A DNA stretch of 64,000 bases from Allium sativum. Taxonomy: Eukaryota > Streptophyta > Magnoliopsida > Asparagales > Amaryllidaceae. Positions 1 through 10,999 of this stretch are shown one piece after another. The position numbers and the translations under genes were made by a program. A model generated the notes under the pieces. That model saw only the letters and a list, made by a program, of their open reading frames with translations. It made no database searches and was not told the origin of the DNA. The first letter of the stretch is position 1. Every line of letters begins with the position of its first letter. The stretch spans positions 774,622,552-774,686,551 of the forward strand of contig CM060918.1 of the NCBI GenBank assembly GCA_030737875.1. The letters run 5' to 3'.

Positions 1-377
1 TTACTACTCATTTTGTAAATTATGATCTTAATCTAGTTCATGGAAGCAGTCAAACACTAAGGGAATTGGTCCATCATAATCAGGCTATTGTTAAGATTGT
101 TAAAATTGGATGATTTAAATCTATGCCAATTATGGAGAAGATTTTAATTGATTCTTATAATCAATTAATTTTGGGTAATAAATCTGGAAGATATGAGAGA
201 GATATTTGATTTGATTAATCAATCAAATCATGGTATAAGTGACAACATGGATGGAATGAGAAGTTTTTTTATTTGATTTGAGCAATCAATGAAATATATG
301 TAAACGGGGAAACTATCAAAATATGCAAGATTTGCAAATCAAGGAAATCTGGAAACTATCAAAATGCACTACCTGAT
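1..377. other. Non-coding sequence upstream of Copia fragment
   Basis: AT-rich sequence without a recognisable frame. It may be eroded gag-side sequence of the Copia element that follows, but I could not confirm this. Confidence 0.4.
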
Positions 378-1681
378 TTGAAGTGTGTAAAATTGGGCAA
401 ATGTCCTCATTGTTTTGCAAGAAAGCGGAATCGGGTCTCCTTTAAGAGACTTCCTCCTTCAAGAAAACCAGGTTTGCTTGATCTTGTTCATTCTAATATT
501 TGTGGTCCGTTAAAAGTTAAGACCTTTAGTGGTGCACTTTACTTTGTTACTTTTATTGACGATTGTTCAAAGAAATTGTGGACATATGCTTTAAAAACAA
601 AAGATCAGGTACTTGATGTTTTTAAGCAGTTTCAAGCCTTGACTGAAAGGCAATCTGGTAAAAAGCTAAAGTGTTTATGTTTTGACAATGGTGGTGAGTA
701 CATCGGTCCACTTGATGAATATTGTAAGGCTCAAGATATTCGGCATCAGTTTACACCAAAGAAGACTCCATAGTTGAATGGTGTTGCAGAGAGAATAAAT
801 TGAACTTTGTTAGAGAGAATGAGGTGCATGCTTTCAGAGGCTAAGTTGCCAAACACATTTGGGGTGAAGCTTTGTTTACAGCTACACGTGTGATTAATTT
901 GTCTCCTTATTTTTCTTTAAAAGGTGATGTTCCAGATAAGGTTTGGCTTGGCAAGGAGGTTTCTTACAGTCATTTACGTGTCTTTGGGTGTAAGGCATTT
1001 GTGCATGTGCCTAATGATGAAAGATCGAAGCTGGATTCCAGGACTCGCCAATGCATCTTTATGGGCTATGGTCTTGACGAGTTTGGTTATAGGTTTTATG
1101 ATCCTATAGAGAAGAAATTGATTCGTAGCAAGGATGCAGAATTTGTTGAAGACCAAACAATTGAAGATATTCAGAAACCACAAGAATCTGCATCTCATAG
1201 TGGCTATGATCTGGTTTATTTAGATCTCCCTCCTTTGATACCTGCAACTCCTGCACCAACTCCAAGTGAGCATGTACAAGAAAATGGCAATGAAAGTCAT
1301 GTACCTGAGGAAGATAATCCCTATGATGAAAATGCTGAAATTGATCATCATGCTTCTTTTGAAACTCAAACAACCTATGTAAGGCGATCTACCAGGAAAC
1401 GACGTCCTTCCACTAGGTCTCCTTCTTCCGAGTATGTTCTCTTAACCGACGGAGGAGAACCTGAGACCTTTAAAGAAGCTATAGACAGCAATGATAAGCA
1501 ATTTTGGTTGGATGCAATGAAAGAAAAGATGAAATCGTTACATGATAACAAAACTTTTTATCTAGTGAAACTATCGAAGGAAAAGAAGACTTTGAAAAAT
1601 CATTGGGTTTACAAGCTGAAGCAAGATGAAAATGCAAATACGCTTCTGTACAATGCAAGGCTACACATAAATTCAAACTAG
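378..1681 (+). pseudogene. Ty1/copia polyprotein fragment (integrase to start of reverse transcriptase), broken
   Basis: Part of a plant Ty1/copia pol gene, which would integrate (integrase) and copy (reverse transcriptase) the element. The first segment starts with a GAG-pre-integrase-like Cys/His stretch and enters the integrase core, with acidic residues visible in IDDCS and FDNGGEY. TAG at 771-773 replaces an expected CAG in the family motif TPQ-NGVAER. An in-frame TGA follows at 801-803, and a one-base loss near 861 shifts the frame. The second segment (872-1681) holds the integrase C-terminal part (HLRVFGCKAFVHVP), an acidic linker and the first ~70 residues of RVT_2 (FWLDAMKEKMKSL). 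It ends before the catalytic YVDD. No LTRs of its own were seen. It is non-functional and truncated on both sides. Confidence 0.9.
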
Positions 1682-2060
1682 CAGCAAGATGAAAATCGTT
1701 GCATGTTAAAAAAAAAAGTAGTAAGAGCATTATTTCTCTTGTAGTTTAAATAGTAGCCTACGCATAAACTAAGAGTGCTCCATGGACATGACTGTAGTTT
1801 AAATAAGAGTTTCACTCTGACCTAAAGGTGCAAAGAGCATTACATGTAAAAAAAAAAGGAAAAGGTTGAAATAGCATCTTACGTCTAAACCAAGGGTACA
1901 TTAAAAAAACTCATACAGTAAAAAAAAAATGAAAAGGCGGAAAGATCATTACATGTAAAAAAAATGAAAGGTGGAACACTCATACAGTAGCCTAAAGGTG
2001 GTAAGAGCATTACATAAAAAAAAAGTGGAAATTGCAGCCTACGCCTAAACTGATAGGAAG
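1682..2060. repeat. Degenerate A-rich repeats
   Basis: Imperfect recurring phrases such as AGAGCATTACATGTAAAAA, CCTAAAGGTG and CCTACGCCTAAAC alternate with poly-A runs. No coding potential. Possibly a decayed tail of the Copia element or a decayed minisatellite. Confidence 0.5.
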
Positions 2061-2241
2061 TTGATGTTTGAGCTGATAATGCAAGGTGCTCACTGTTGCA
2101 GCGTTATAAAAAATATTGTCAACAGAAATTGTGTACACTATTATAAACCATGCAATGTCAATTTCTTAAAGAAGGGAACATATGTGAACTATTATAATAA
2201 TGCAAATACAATCGATTTCACACAAGTAAAGAGCCAAGTAC

Positions 2242-2368
2242 CTAAATTTACAGTGATGTTTTCTTCGTCGTCTTCATGTGATGGAGATTCCCACTCTTTA
2301 TTTCGATCAGTGTTTATGTTTTCTTCATGTTCTTCTTGCAACCGCTCAACATTTAGTTGGAGTGATGA
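2242..2368 (-). pseudogene. Downstream half of split host reading frame (EAR-motif protein)
   Basis: Read on the minus strand, this segment continues in frame from the segment at 10995-11275 if the LTR element and one GATGA copy are removed. The join reads ESSSLQLNVERL. The segment is acidic and polar (HEENINTDRNKEWESPSHED) and ends at a plausible splice donor, TTTAG|GTACTTGG. The codons are open throughout. I do not recognise the protein family. The reading frame is host sequence interrupted by the retrotransposon; whether it was expressed before the insertion is inferred, not shown. Confidence 0.55.
2364..2368. repeat. Target-site duplication, left copy (GATGA)
   Basis: GATGA directly precedes the TGTTA start of the 5' LTR and recurs directly after the TAACA end of the 3' LTR at 10995-10999. 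A 5-bp duplication is the usual length for LTR retrotransposon integrases. Confidence 0.93.
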
Positions 2369-2575
2369 TGTTATCCTGCTTTGTGACCAGACTATCCAAA
2401 GCCCAAGAACTCTATCAGGAAGGCCACTCAGGGATTGAGTATGAACTGGCAGAGATCGGCATCTGCTTGGACGAAGTAACAAAGGATGGAAAACTCGTAT
2501 TTCTGCGCACATAAGCCTTGGGTTGGATTCCACCATTTTGGATCAAGCTAAAGCGAATATTTCTGACCGACCAAA

Positions 2576-2641
2576 CCGGATCGGGTAAACCGGATCGGGT
2601 CATCCGGATCGGGCCATTCGGATCGGGCCATCCGGATCGGG
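2576..2641 (+). repeat. LTR U3 array, 5 x 14 bp around CCGGATCGGG
   Basis: The decamer CCGGATCGGG (one unit TCGGATCGGG) recurs at 2576, 2590, 2604, 2618 and 2632, separated by TAAA, TCAT, CCAT and CCAT. The period is exactly 14 bp. Its place about 120 bp upstream of the TATA box suggests an enhancer-like array. Confidence 0.9.
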
Positions 2642-2722
2642 TCACTCACCCTAACCGAATTCTAGGCAGTTAAAGACCATTTCACCATGTTCTCCACTAC
2701 TTTCGAGATGTACTATGAAGCT

Positions 2723-2732
2723 GCCACGTGGC
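2723..2732 (+). promoter_or_regulatory. G-box palindrome in LTR
   Basis: GCCACGTGGC, a perfect 10-bp palindrome around CACGTG, the core bound by plant bZIP and bHLH factors. It lies 26 bp upstream of the TATA box and is kept in all four LTRs in the window. Confidence 0.6.
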
Positions 2733-2758
2733 CACTCAACCTTAACCGAATTTCTACC

Positions 2759-2766
2759 TATAAATA
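2759..2766 (+). promoter_or_regulatory. TATA box of LTR promoter
   Basis: TATAAATA in the middle of the LTR, conserved in all four LTR copies. Confidence 0.7.
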
Positions 2767-3102
2767 CACATACAACGCATCATTTTGAGGGACTTTTTGG
2801 CACTTCATTTATTCATGGCAGCATGGTCGAATTCCTCCATAAATAACCTCCTTATTCTCCAATGAAAACAATGAATTCGGAGAGAATGATTCATTGTATT
2901 TGAGTGTTTGATTGTAAATATTCAGTGTAATTGTAATTCCGGAATGAAATGAGGAACTATAAAGTGGATGTAGGCTCATTAACGCCGAACCACTATAAAT
3001 CTTATGTGTTGATTGATTTCTCTTTCTTTTTCGTACATGATTTCTTATTATTCTTCACAAATCCTATTCAATTGGGTGTTAGGGCCATTTTTTGGTCTAA
3101 CA

Positions 3103-3126
3103 TTTTGGTGCTTTCACTGAGAATGG
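3103..3126 (+). other. Candidate primer-binding site
   Basis: TTTTGGTGCTTTCACTGAGA follows the 5' LTR immediately, where reverse transcription is primed. I did not match it to a particular tRNA 3' end. Confidence 0.5.
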
Positions 3127-3142
3127 ACTGATTCTCAAACAT

Positions 3143-3191
3143 AGATCTCCTCATCTATTGATGGATGTCATAGTTCATTGAGGGGAGATCT
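3143..3191 (+). other. Stem-loop in retrotransposon leader
   Basis: AGATCTCCTCA at 3143-3153 pairs with TGAGGGGAGATCT at 3179-3191 apart from bulged G residues. A hairpin here could be a packaging or dimerisation structure; that role is inferred from position only. Confidence 0.4.
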
Positions 3192-4833
3192 GTATTCAAT
3201 TCTGAAAGAGTCGCTTGCTGCTTAGATGGGCCGAAGGAGTTGGAGATGTGATGAACCAACAACGTTTTGATTGGAAGTCAAAGTTGGATATACCGAAGTA
3301 GATTTTAAAAAAAGTTGCGCAGGCCTTGCAGATCGGATCGAGCAAAAGGTCGGATCGAATGGAAATTGGTGTGGATGCAGTAGATAAACAGACCACCGGC
3401 TCGGATCGATGTAACCGGCTCGGATTGAAGTAACTGGGATCAAAGTTACCGGTTCGGATAAGGCAGATGAGTATACCACTGACCCAAGGGTGACACCACG
3501 ATCCGACCTGGAAGAGTGAACCCGAACCGAACCGTAGGAGGGGCGACCGAACCGATCAGCTGACAATGCTCCGATCCAGATCGGAGGAACTGGTCCAATC
3601 CGACCCAACGTAAAGACATCTCCGAACCGCCACTTGAAGGCATGATCCGATCCGACCCGAAACAGTTGTTTTTGGGGGGAAATGCATTTTTCTGATCATT
3701 TCATATATGGCTCCACCGGCGCTGCGCCCGGACCCGCTGACGGCCTCGCCTTCGGCTCGGAGCATGGCTAGCCTTCGGCTCGACGTATATTTTGGCCAAT
3801 GGTAGTCATCAAAGCTTGTCAATGAAGATTAGACGGATAGTCAAAGAATATGACAACTAAATGGCAACGACTGGGATTCCTTCAGAAGCCATGACCTCTA
3901 TTTGCCGATGTTATTCAATGTGAGGAGATCAGATTCAGCTTGTTATCAATGACAGTATATGAGATAATGATTGTCTAATAGTAGCCTCCTCTTTTGGAAC
4001 TCCGATAGTGTATAGATTTCAGCAATGCAACCGATGTTGTTCCCTAATGAGTAGTGACCACCTCATTTATGTGACTTAAACCTGCCCAATCGGCGGAGCA
4101 CCGAATGACGGTTATATAGAACAGTCCGAGCACTGCTTCAAAGATGATTCATACGATCTTAGTGACCATGATTTTCAATAATGGGATACCAGAAAGCAGC
4201 TAAGGATCCCAACATCCCAAAGCTACACTTCAGTTGTAAGATGTGATAAATGAAATATGTCTTGCAGTTCACCTCCCGAAAAACCCGGCTAACCTTTGCA
4301 ATGGCTATTTGCTATGAACCGCATCGACGAAGACTGATTTCCATCGAATAAGGGTTAGGTCAACATACTTTGGTGCCCAGAGTTAGGTACTAGTTGAACC
4401 ACCACATGCTGCGATTGGACCCATGGATCCTTTCCCAGATTATAACAACTTGACTGCTCACCAACCACCATATGACCTTGGTCAAGTGATCAGAGCTCAA
4501 GATTAAAGCAAATATGAATCAACCATCAGCTCTCTATTTCCTATTTCCGTTGGGACATAACGCATGAATATTACTAAAGTTTGGCAAATTATGCTGTCGT
4601 ATTCAAGCTTATCTGATCAAGGTCTAGACCGACTAGCTCCAACAGAATTCAGAAATTAAATTGTAACCTAATGTCTATTTCTAAAATTCCCAACCAAAAC
4701 TTGATTGGGAACGAGATGGAATATGCTACACATCAGAGATGGAATCCAAATACGCTTCCCCTCCTGATTAGATGGAGTGTAAAGGAGGCATTGGCTTAGC
4801 AAGCAAAGGAAACATCACACAAAGAGTTGCCTG
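3192..4833 (+). other. Element leader/degenerate interior, rich in CGGATCGG words
   Basis: No open frame of note. From about 3330 to 3660, words such as CGGATCG, CCGGCTCGG and ATCCGACC recur in both orientations, echoing the LTR array. A GCCTTCGGCTCG pair lies near 3743 and 3772. A short FGTP-type phrase near 3995 could be eroded integrase, but is too weak to call. Confidence 0.5.
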
Positions 4834-5049
4834 ATGATCTGCCCGAAGACATGGATCTCAAATAAGATTAAGATTCAGGATGTAGGAGGACGACATATAA
4901 TGAAGCAACTCCCAAAGATTGAAAAGATTGCTTACATTTTGATGATTGCTTCAAGGAAACTCCACCACTATTTCCAAGTTCATCTAATTGTGATACACAC
5001 TGATTGGCCAATACGACAGGTCCTACAACGAAACGAGGCATCTGGATGA
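4834..5049 (+). pseudogene. Ty3/gypsy RNase H-like remnant
   Basis: A 71-codon open stretch contains IEKIAYILMIASRKLHHYFQ and then HTDWPIRQVLQRNEASG. This fits the retroelement RNase H segment that follows reverse transcriptase in plant Ty3/gypsy polyproteins (pattern IEK-A-ASRKL--YFQ-H-TD-P-RQVL---E-SG). Flanking frames are broken on both sides, so it is a relic. It lies 2.5 kb upstream of the gag-like remnants on the same strand, opposite to normal order. Unit 2 has C-to-G at the position matching 4913, changing a Pro codon to Arg. Confidence 0.75.
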
Positions 5050-7440
5050 TTGCTCGAACAAAACATCAAACCGAAACAGTTTGGTCACAATTCCCTCCTA
5101 TAGAAGTCCATATGGGGGAAAGTATTAACCGACTGAGGGCAAGAAGGCGATTCAAAGGAGATGCAACCTCGTCATTCGCTTACAGTGTTTACCTAGCTGC
5201 CTTTGTCGCTCCAAGACCCCCAATCAAGCCATCCCCTAGCAGAGATTAGGCAAGGCAAAATGGAACTACAAAGAACCTACAGTGTCATTTTTGCTTCGAA
5301 TGATATTCATTCCTTTAAGAGGATTACTCTTTAACCATGACTCTTATATTTTTATTCTTTATACGTTATTGATGTAATTGACTCAAATGAATTAACATGT
5401 GGATGGTATAGGTACCTCGATTTTGACATCGATCAAACTTCTAGCACCCGCATATGGAGTTATGGAATAAACCCATAATGGGCTCGACTGAACTTCTCGT
5501 ATACAAAGCCACGCCCTCCGCCTGAAAGAGGTTGTATAGCTCAAGGTGGATCTGGGATGACCATTCACTCCTAGGCTCATACGTGGCAGAGCTAAAGATA
5601 ATTATGCATTGACTTTTGCATTTCAAAGTTGGAATCCGATTTCAGATGGATGCAGTTCGACCGTCTACATGGCTCGATCCTATATTTGACACCACCAAAT
5701 TACATGAATCCAAATAAAGGAGGCAGCACTGCCCCTTGATATGCTTACTTTTCAATCATGCAATTTACTCTTACATGCTTCCCATGTTATTGAAATAACT
5801 AACTCATGCAATATAAATGATGCAGGCTCCCAAAGTTCGGTGCCAATCACTCCTCACATGGATTGATCGGAGGAACGCAGAGCCTTGGAAAACATTTTCT
5901 AACTGTTTTCCCAACTAACTCTAATCCTCAGAGCTTGGATAGATGTATGAACCTAAGACAGGTGTGAGGGGCACCCCAGGATTAAAGACCAATCGATCCA
6001 TGACACTAACTCTCATGATTTGAGAGAGCGTTTAAAGGACGATACTACAATGTTCGACCAAACTCCATCCCACGAGTCGACGGGACAAGAGAGACTTGAT
6101 TATTGCAAATGGGCACTTTTACCCATGAATCAGGGATTATGAGGTAGCGCCCCGGCGAGTGTGGTCCGACCGCTTGCCCGAAAAAACTCCATCCGCCAGA
6201 GTGAAACATGGAGTAAGGACTAAAACCGAGTTTGAGAATGACACTCGACACGGTGGACTCCCACTCTTGGGAATAGAGTGTAGAAGGAGCGCCGGGGTGA
6301 ATGATGCGACTGTTCGCCTAATTAACTCTAACTCTCATGATTCGAGAGAGAGTATAAAGGACGGGAAGACGACGTCCTCGAGGCGTGATGGTGCACCACG
6401 ATTAAAGACCGCCTTGATTACACTCTAACCTGGGCATACGTCAGGAGAGTATAAAGGTGCTAAGATTAAGTACCGAAGACAACAGGCTCCTACCCCACTG
6501 AAGGATTGGGGATAAGATTGAAAGCAGAGCCGATGTCCCCTGCGGAAGGATTGGGGGAAACACGATGTCGAACAAGCCCTGACTGGGCACTTTATCCATG
6601 ATTGATTGGGGGCACACATACATCACCACCCCTTAGATAAATTCTATATGATTTGTTAGATACTATTTGATTGGAGGGATTCTGAATTGAAACCCTTATT
6701 TGATTGTTATATGTTTTATTACATACTACTTAGAGATTCGCTTTGTTTACAGAGTACAGGCTTGTACAAGATAACATGACAAGAATGTGAGGGCCGCACT
6801 CGCGATAACCATAGCAGGCCAGTGGAAAACAAACAAAGGGCCATGTCCAGAAGGCTGACACTGATGCCCAATACTAAACTTCCCTTGCGAATCAAGACGA
6901 CGACCGAAAGGAGGCCTTGAGAGTGAATTGTTTAATGACGTATCACACGACTTAAGGCAACAACCGAAAGGAGGCCCTAAGAGTGATGTATCAAATCAAC
7001 ATACACGCCTACATGTGACTGACCATAGCACAAGTGCAATGACGAGTGCCACCTCGCAAATAGACTGAATGGAAAACGCGTCGACTCGAGCACTTGGATA
7101 ACTCAATCACTTGATCTTTGAAAGCAATGTCTCTCCTCCATGCATCCATGTCTAAATTTAAAAGGGAAGTGATACAACTGCCGATTCTTTGCCATTACCC
7201 CTGGACTGGGGGCATACTATTGAAAATATTACAAATGGCATAATTTATATGCCTGTGTCTAATTTGTACCTCGATCTTGGCAGGCTACTCGAGGACCATG
7301 GAATGGATGCAGACTGAACGTCCATTTGCTAGTCCTAACCAACATCCCGATTGAAAGACCCTGGATAAGGGGGGCACGCCGTTACTTTGACTTCTAGCTT
7401 GCAAGGAAGCGAACTGCTTGATACTCCGACTCAAAGGCTA
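5050..7440 (+). other. Retrotransposon interior without recognisable coding, with repeated hairpins
   Basis: Short frames only. Recurring phrases include ATTGGGGGCA- or CTGGGGGCAT-type words (near 6604, 7197 and 9295), ACCGAAAGGAGGCC twice (near 6903 and 6963) and CTCT...AGAG hairpins. The make-up suggests decayed repeats of untranslated or pol-derived sequence. Confidence 0.5.
6009..6457 (+). repeat. Dispersed hairpin motif ACTCT...AGAGNGTATAAAGG (3 copies)
   Basis: Three related inverted-repeat motifs occur at 6009-6038, 6331-6360 and 6421-6457. Each has an ACTCT arm, a short loop, an AGAG arm and then TATAAAGG (TTTAAAGG in the first). Weaker relatives appear near 8130 and 9235. Function unknown. 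Confidence 0.55.
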
Positions 7441-8239
7441 AGAAGAAGGAAGATATAAATTTCTTTCGTGCTGAGGATATTGGCGCAGAAGGCGCTAGGA
7501 ACAAACGAAGTCAGCAGATTTATTCTTACGATGATCCCTCAGCATGTCAAGCTAGATATGAAATGGATGGTACCCATGCTAATTTGAGAACTCGGATGGC
7601 TCAGCGAGATGAACTTCTCCGAAAATGATAGAAAATGATGGATAAATTCTTTACTTGGATAGATGGAAGGTCGAGTAACTACGACTTACTCGCTGGAGCG
7701 AGCACCGTGGAAATTCAAGCGATAATGAACTTGGCTCAAACACTCCCTGCTCCGTGGTCCAGATCATATGAGGCCCTAGGACAAGTTGGCATAGTTGTCT
7801 TTAATGAAACAAGATGCAACCAACCTCCTCCCAGGCATTTGTAGCATGCAACTTCTAACCGTAACATTTTGGATGAAAACGATGGATATGCAAGAGTCAC
7901 TGAAAACTTAAACGGAGCCCGATCAACCTCTGCTCCAATTCAGATGAATGTTTAAAATCCAGCTCAACCTCAACATGAGGCTCCCCATGTAGGGGGCAAA
8001 CGAGAGCATTTGAGACAGCTATAATCTGACTTTATCGCCCCCGACTCTGAACCTCAGAGCTTGGATGAGAGACCGAAGACTAACATGAGATGGACACGAA
8101 CAAATCATTTTGTATCAAACTCTAACTCACAGCTTGATGAGGGAGTATGAATTCAGAGAATACGTGGATTTGTTGATTACCGTTTAGTAAAATCCTCGTG
8201 GATGGGAAGTGCGGGATACGAGCTTCGAGCAACATAATT
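7441..8239 (+). pseudogene. Possible gag N-terminal remnant
   Basis: Broken frames give charged, helix-prone peptides such as LRTRMAQRDELLRKM near 7590, then MMDKFFTWIDG. This resembles the polar N-terminal region before the gag core in plant Ty3/gypsy elements. Stops and shifts prevent a continuous reading. The call rests mainly on the clearer gag core directly downstream. Confidence 0.35.
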
Positions 8240-8960
8240 TGACTATCCGCCAACTTTAGCATGTTTACTATTATCGGAGTTCCGCAAGATCCCAGACTAT
8301 AACCAGAAGAATGGCTCCTTAAGGACAACCTGCATACATCCGAGTAGCGGATCACCATCCATAATTAAAAGACAGAAGCCTGGTTGACGGCTATTACATA
8401 TGCGCAACCAAGAAGCCAGAGACTGGCTTCCACCCACTTCAAGACTTCATACCAGGGGCACCAGCGCTAAATTGAACAAATGGCGACAACTTCTCAAAGA
8501 CGAGGGCCGGATTGCCAATTGATGCTTCAACAGAGCTCCGGCGAGACGCTGCATGCATTCCTTGAAAGATTCAACGCCGCAGTGGCATCGGTAAATCGAC
8601 CTGGATCATATATGGTGTTGATCGCAGCAGCATCCGGTAATCTGGATATCTCAAACTTCAAAATCTCTCTGCAACGAGACCCACCAAGAGGACTTGGCAG
8701 ATTCACCTCTGAAACAAACGTCGGTATCTCTCTACCCTGAGAGTTTGTTAGAAACGTTGGAAAATCCTATCCTGAGACAGGCAGATTCATGCAACAAGAG
8801 GGTGCTAATGTTGGAATGGATGATCTCGATGTCTTCACGACAAAATGGAGCACCATCTGACTCTTGAAATGATAAAGGTAAAAGAAAAGCCCCAGGAATG
8901 ACTGACAGGAATTTACAATTCCGGAAAAGACCAATGTCATTAATCGGGCCCGCGATCTTG
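8240..8960 (+). pseudogene. Ty3/gypsy gag core remnant
   Basis: The 86-codon stretch at 8480-8740 contains MLQQSSGETLHAFLERFNAA and later FKISLQRDPPRGLGRF. This matches the retrotransposon gag pattern (Q--GE-L--F--RFN-A followed by a short 'PP--L---' segment) that builds the particle shell. An ARDWLPPTS phrase just upstream in another frame fits the preceding AR-W motif. The rest is disrupted by stops and shifts. Unit 2 has T-to-A at the position matching 8879. Confidence 0.7.
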
Positions 8961-10249
8961 ATTGTCAAGCTTAACTCACTAACGACGTTCGCTAGCTTGC
9001 AAGAATGAAGAGCTTACTCAACTCTGTGGCTGATGCGAGGAGAGTATCTAAGTTCGCTGATACTCAATAAGGCGATCACTACTTTCTGACTAAACAGATG
9101 GGATGACCCCGACACGAATGTAATTCGACCATTCGCATATATAAATCCAACCCTTGATGACTTAGGAAAGTGCACAAAACAACACAGGGTAACTAAGATT
9201 GCTGAACCTGCATCTCTAACCCGATGCGGCGGAAAAAAGTATAAAGGCTAAAAGACTGGATGCCCGATTGATTTTGCGTAACCCCCACAGATGCTGGGGG
9301 CATAAGCACTGACTTCACCCGTCCTCCACTGATGCTGGGAGCATCACCTTCAACCGGCAGATTGACTTTGAACTTGACCCTGACTCAATGCATGATTCAG
9401 AACGTATAAATTATATCTTTAGAATATGACGTGATTCATCTCGACCATCCAAGTGAGCCAACTAACGAATCAAGCATAAATCCAAAGACTTGATCTGTAA
9501 CTGCATCAAATGGAGAGTATGATGAACTCCTTTGCTGCCTTACGATTGTGATAATCCTACCAGCTATTGGCTTGCATGTTTTCAACAACATCTCGTATTG
9601 ACTCGTATGTGATCACGGGATTATAAAACGATCCGGAGTGATCATGGCTTTCGGATACCCTATTGTTACGATTAGATGCAATCATGGAGAACTAGATTAA
9701 TATTCTGATATCGAGATAGTCCAAATCCGAGAAAAAAATGACAGATTCATATGCCAACTCTGATGCGCTCTGTCCCAACAATCCAGATGCTAGCTCAAAA
9801 CATGAAGATTCTGACACCACCCTATGAATTGGATGGCTATTTTATACATTGACTTATACATAAAAGAAATACTAGCTTAGTAATGCACTTGACTTGTTTA
9901 GGAAGACGGTGTCGTTTGGCACTAACTTGTGCATGTACAATCTCACACGGGAGCCAATGATATTGCATGACCTATGATGAAGGAATTCAACCTCTTGATT
10001 CGACGAGGTCTAAACGATTACTTGATCATCTTAACCACTATAGCCATGGAATTTAGCCTGATAAACATCAATGGAAGCAGTTTGGTATATGACAAGCCAT
10101 TTATACAGAAAAAGATCCATATGACGGAACTACTCAATACTCAATAGGATACAACAGTCTGATAAAGCCTCCTCAAGGGTGGATGACGTTCCAAAAAGAT
10201 TCAGCTCGACTTATTCAAAGCACATCTCATTTGCAATAAGATGTACTTT
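8961..10249 (+). other. Retrotransposon interior, no recognised coding
   Basis: Only short frames. Contains a GATGCTGGG(G)GCAT pair at about 9290 and 9333. Leads into the polypurine tract. Confidence 0.5.
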
Positions 10250-10260
10250 GGGGGGAAAGA
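10250..10260 (+). other. Polypurine tract
   Basis: GGGGGGAAAGA abuts the 3' LTR, the expected place for second-strand priming. In unit 2 an A is replaced by C (45106). Confidence 0.7.
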
Positions 10261-10994
10261 TGTTAGCCTGCTTTGTGACCAGACTATCCAAAGCCCAAGA
10301 ACTCTATCAGGAAGGCCACTCAGGGATTGAGTATGAACTGGCAGAGATCGGCGTCTGCTTGGACGAAGTAACAAAGGATGGAAAACTCGTATTTCTGCGC
10401 ACATAAGCCTTGGGTTAGATTCCACCATTTTGGATCAAGCTAAAGCAAATATTTCTGACCGACCAAACCGGATCGAGTAAACCGGATTGGGTCATCCGGA
10501 TCGGGTCATCCGGATCGGGCCATCCGGATAGGGTCACTCACCCTAACCGAATTTTGGGCAGTTAAATACCATTTCATCATGTCCTCCACTACTTTCGAGA
10601 TCTACTCTGAAGCTGCCACGTGGCCACTCAACCTTAACCGAATTTCTACCTATAAATACACATACAACACATCATTTTGGGGGACTTTTTGGCACTTCAT
10701 TTATTCATGGCAGCATGGTCGAATTCCTCCATAAATAACCTCCTTGTTCTCCAATGAAAACAATGAATTCGAAGAGAATGATTCATTGTATTTGAGTGTT
10801 TGATTGTAAATATTCAGTGTAATTGTAATTCCGGAATGAAATGAGGAACTATAAAGTGGATGTAGGCTCATTAACGCCGAACCACTATAAATCTTGTGTG
10901 TTGATTGATTTCTCTTTCTTTTTCGTACATGATTTCTTATTATTCTTCACAAATCCTATTCAATTGGGTGTTAGGGCCATTTTTTGGTCTAACA
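10261..10994 (+). repeat. 3' LTR (734 bp)
   Basis: Mate of 2369-3102, starting TGTTAG and ending TAACA. Its 14-bp array is more eroded (CGGATCGAG, CGGATTGGG and CGGATAGGG units), consistent with deamination and drift since insertion. Confidence 0.95.
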
Positions 10995-10999
10995 GATGA
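10995..10999. repeat. Target-site duplication, right copy (GATGA)
   Basis: Follows the 3' LTR immediately and is identical to 2364-2368. Confidence 0.93.

Larger units (their letters stand above)
2369..3102 (+). repeat. 5' LTR (734 bp)
   Basis: Direct repeat of 10261-10994 with about 21 substitutions and no indel that changes its length. It contains a five-unit CGGATCGGG array, a G-box and a TATA box, so it has a recognisable promoter layout. Confidence 0.95.
2369..10994 (+). mobile_element. Ty3/gypsy-type LTR retrotransposon, degenerate, 8.6 kb
   Basis: A complete LTR-bounded element: 734-bp direct LTRs starting TGTTA and ending TAACA, a GATGA target duplication, a candidate primer-binding site after the 5' LTR and a G6-A-rich polypurine tract before the 3' LTR. 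The interior has many stops. Readable remnants are an RNase H-like stretch at about 4834-5049 and gag-like stretches at about 7440-8960. Their order is the reverse of the usual gag then pol, so the interior is rearranged or composite. The RNase H phrase resembles Tat-lineage elements; the lineage assignment is tentative. It is non-autonomous: any past mobility needed enzymes supplied by another element. LTR divergence of about 21 in 734 dates the insertion well before the 34.85-kb duplication. Confidence 0.95.

Noticed and set aside
2061..2536. Open frames on both strands across the left LTR edge
   Set aside because: They fuse host flank to LTR sequence, and the same LTR part recurs at 10,261 with different neighbours. 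Only the minus-strand host part up to 2368 was kept.
3556..3822. Minus-strand 88-codon frame in the retrotransposon leader
   Set aside because: Arises from GC-rich CGGATCGG words; no homology or start context.
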